This document shows, piece after piece, positions 61,963 to 64,000 of a DNA stretch of 64,000 nucleotides. The notes beneath the pieces are model-generated. The model was not told where the DNA came from. It searched no databases and saw nothing but the letters and a program-made list of their open reading frames with translations. The DNA lies in NCBI RefSeq assembly GCF_907164955.1, contig NZ_OU015521.1, positions 124,001 through 188,000 on the forward strand, written 5' to 3'. Position numbers and translations under genes: made by a program. This stretch comes from Coxiella endosymbiont of Dermacentor marginatus (GTDB lineage Bacteria; Pseudomonadota; Gammaproteobacteria; Coxiellales; Coxiellaceae). Each line of letters begins with the position of its first letter. Positions within the stretch are counted from its first letter, which is position 1.

Positions 61963-64000
61963 ATGCCAACTCATAAGAAAAAATCCAATTTTTTGAAAGA
62001 AAAAAGAAAAACAATAAAAGTAAAGATTAACAAAATTAAGATTAAAGCTTCCGTAAAACTCAAAACGAAACATGTGATTAAACACTCAGTGGAAAAGAAA
62101 TCCAAACCATCCAAAACCAAAAGAGAAGTAATAAAAATGGCGAAAGTTTTGGTGTCTAAAAAAATCGAAGGAGAAGCGATTAAAAAACCGGGTCCCCTCC
62201 CCGCGCAACAGGCTAAAGAAGAAGCAGCTTTCATCTCATCAACTATTTCTTCCGCTAAATTAGAAGAGAATATAAACGAGATCAAACGATTAGGTTTTAG
62301 CGCCTTACTAGATGAAGCTAAAAATAAAGGATACCTAGTGCACGAAGATCTCATTAATCTTTTACCCAACGATTATGCCGATCCTACACAAATGGAAGGT
62401 ATCATCGGTCGCCTCGCTGAGATGGGCATTAAGGTATTCGAGATTCCACCTGATACAGATTCTTTACTTTTGGAAGACGATACCCAATCAAACGATGACG
62501 AAATTAATGAAGACGTAGCAGAAGTATTAGCGACGGAAACGCGAACCACAGATCCCGTTCGTATGTACATGCGGGAGATGGGTAGCGTCGAGTTATTAAC
62601 GCGCGAAGGTGAGATTGTCATTGCTAAACGAATAGAAGAAGGGGTTCGTCAAGTAATGGGGGCTGTGGTCCAATACCCAGAACTCATTGAATCCTTTATT
62701 AAAGAATATGAGACCATCGTAGCTACTGAGGGTCGATTAAGCGATTTACTTATCAGGTTTTTCGATGAAGAAGAAAGTGATGAAGAAGGTGTAGATGAAT
62801 TCGGTGAAAGCGGGCCAGATCCAGTGGTAACTCAAAAACATATGGAAGAGTTTAAAGCACTCTACAGTCGTTACTTAAATACAATTAAACGCTACGGTAA
62901 GAAAGCACATGTTACGCTTAGGAATCAAAGAAACTTAGCAGAATTCTTTTCTACATTTAAACTCTCTATTCGGCAATTCAATCAACTCACCGGACGATTA
63001 CGTCATTTATTGAAAGAAGCACGTAATTATGAGCGATTAATTATGACTTATTGTGTGATAAAAGCAAAAACACCCCGTAAAAAATTTATTGCATCTTTCC
63101 CTCATAATGAAACTAATATGAATTGGTTAGAACAATATAAAAAAAGAAATAAAGAGCAAGCAAAACGATTGGAACTTTACAGTAAAGAGATTTATCGTGC
63201 TCAACGAAATCTTGCACAATTAGAAGAAAAAAGTAATTTGACTATTCAGGAAATTAAAGAAATTAACCGGCGAGTTGCTATTGGGGAAGCCAAATCACAC
63301 CGCGCAAAAAAAGAAATGATTGAAGCTAACTTACGTTTAGTGATTTCTATAGCAAAAAAGTATACCAATCGCGGCTTACAATTTCTTGATCTTATTCAAG
63401 AAGGAAATATCGGTTTGATGAAAGCCGTGGATAAATTCGAGTATCGTCGGGGTTATAAATTTTCAACTTATGCTACTTGGTGGATCCGGCAAGCAATCAC
63501 TCGTTCAATCGCTGATCAGGCACGCACTATCCGAATTCCTGTACATATGATTGAAACTATCAATAAACTTAATCGAATTAGTCGGCAAATTTTGCAAGAA
63601 ACTGGCATGGAAGCGACTCCTGAAGAATTAGGTCGTCGTATGGATATGCCCGAAGAAAAAGTAAGAAAAGTACTGAAAATTGCTAAAGAGCCTATTTCTA
63701 TGGAAACACCAATTGGTGAAGATGAAGACTCTAACCTTGGTGACTTCATTGAAGATGTAACTGTAAAATCACCTATTGATTTCGCAACTTCAGCCGGTTT
63801 AGTAGAGGCAACCCGTGAAATTTTATCCATTCTTACACCACGTGAGGCCAAGGTTTTACGTATGCGTTTTGGAATTGACATGAATACTGATCATACTTTG
63901 GAAGAGGTAGGTAAGCAATTCGATGTAACTCGAGAACGAATACGTCAAATCGAAGCGAAAGCGTTACGAAAATTACGCCATCCCAGCCGAGCCGAAAAAT
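61963..64000 (+). CDS. rpoD: RNA polymerase sigma factor RpoD (sigma-70), 3' end cut by window edge
   Basis: The frame runs from the ATG at 61963 to the right edge without a stop; the last residues seen, [11 protein letters not shown], are only a few short of the usual end. Region 1.1 begins near residue 105 ([17 protein letters not shown]), region 1.2 has [11 protein letters not shown], regions 2.1-2.4 include [20 protein letters not shown] and [15 protein letters not shown], region 3 has [13 protein letters not shown], and region 4 [20 protein letters not shown]. Before region 1.1 lies an extension with 26 lysines in the first 80 residues. It is the housekeeping sigma factor, last gene of the rpsU-dnaG-rpoD run. 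Confidence 0.96.
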   Translation, partial: MPTHKKKSNFLKEKRKTIKVKINKIKIKASVKLKTKHVIKHSVEKKSKPSKTKREVIKMAKVLVSKKIEGEAIKKPGPLPAQQAKEEAAFISSTISSAKLEENINEIKRLGFSALLDEAKNKGYLVHEDLINLLPNDYADPTQMEGIIGRLAEMGIKVFEIPPDTDSLLLEDDTQSNDDEINEDVAEVLATETRTTDPVRMYMREMGSVELLTREGEIVIAKRIEEGVRQVMGAVVQYPELIESFIKEYETIVATEGRLSDLLIRFFDEEESDEEGVDEFGESGPDPVVTQKHMEEFKALYSRYLNTIKRYGKKAHVTLRNQRNLAEFFSTFKLSIRQFNQLTGRLRHLLKEARNYERLIMTYCVIKAKTPRKKFIASFPHNETNMNWLEQYKKRNKEQAKRLELYSKEIYRAQRNLAQLEEKSNLTIQEIKEINRRVAIGEAKSHRAKKEMIEANLRLVISIAKKYTNRGLQFLDLIQEGNIGLMKAVDKFEYRRGYKFSTYATWWIRQAITRSIADQARTIRIPVHMIETINKLNRISRQILQETGMEATPEELGRRMDMPEEKVRKVLKIAKEPISMETPIGEDEDSNLGDFIEDVTVKSPIDFATSAGLVEATREILSILTPREAKVLRMRFGIDMNTDHTLEEVGKQFDVTRERIRQIEAKALRKLRHPSRAEK

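Noticed and set aside
1-64000. CRISPR arrays, insertion sequences, prophage or secretion-system islands
   Set aside because: No spaced direct repeats, transposase motifs, integrase or phage genes were seen; the spacers look like gene decay rather than inserted elements.

Overview
The window reads as a chromosomal segment of a reduced, AT-rich gammaproteobacterium of the Coxiella/Legionella branch. The best match to remembered gene order is a Coxiella-like endosymbiont of the kind found in ticks. The basis is inference: the runs gatCAB-ahpC-slipin, cysS-gltX-lpxH, pdxJ-recO-era-rnc-lepA, gpmI-ctp, ruvCAB-tolQR and rpsU-dnaG-rpoD all fit this branch, and no database search was possible. About 70 percent of the window is intact coding sequence. 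Most of the rest is long AT-rich spacer in which several broken genes can still be read, as expected of a genome in active decay. I found no rRNA, tRNA, CRISPR array, insertion sequence, prophage or toxin-antitoxin locus.

Layout. 1-4330 (minus): yhdP (cut by the left edge), then mreD and mreC, both frame-disrupted; mreB, expected next, is absent. 4560-8457 (plus): gatC-gatA-gatB and a peroxiredoxin. 8458-14366: mostly spacer, with a slipin gene, an nfeD fossil and an MFS transporter. 14367-23417: cysS and gltX, divergent lpxH, then pdxJ-recO-era-rnc, a lepB fossil and lepA. 23418-32070: tilS-accA, a ZIP-type transporter, a trhO fossil, gpsA-secB, a grxC fossil, a yibN-like rhodanese and a DUF2520 protein. 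33720-37628 (plus): gpmI, an envC fossil and a C-terminal processing protease. 37629-39897 is the longest empty stretch. 39898-44227 (minus): thyA, lgt, ptsP. 44942-56408 (plus): nrdA-nrdB, aspS, a yebC fossil, ruvC-ruvA-ruvB, tolQ-tolR. 57967-64000: nhaA (minus), then rpsU, dnaG and rpoD (cut by the right edge).

Functionally the intact genes are mostly housekeeping: charging and amidation of tRNA, DNA precursors (nrdAB, thyA), recombination (ruvCAB), replication and transcription start (dnaG, rpoD), lipid and envelope assembly (accA, gpsA, lpxH, lgt, yhdP, tolQR), and ribosome or RNA processing (era, rnc, lepA, tilS). The lost genes cluster in cell shape and wall remodelling (mreBCD, envC), redox and sulfur transfer (grxC, trhO), protein export (lepB) and accessory regulators (yebC, nfeD). 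No candidate for a wholly new multi-gene system was found. The most interesting signals are the collapsed mre locus, a decayed lepB at its conserved site, a tandem duplication at the nrdA start codon, a probable NrdR box pair before nrdAB, a lysine-rich N-terminal extension on RpoD, and a long open frame without a start codon after ahpC.
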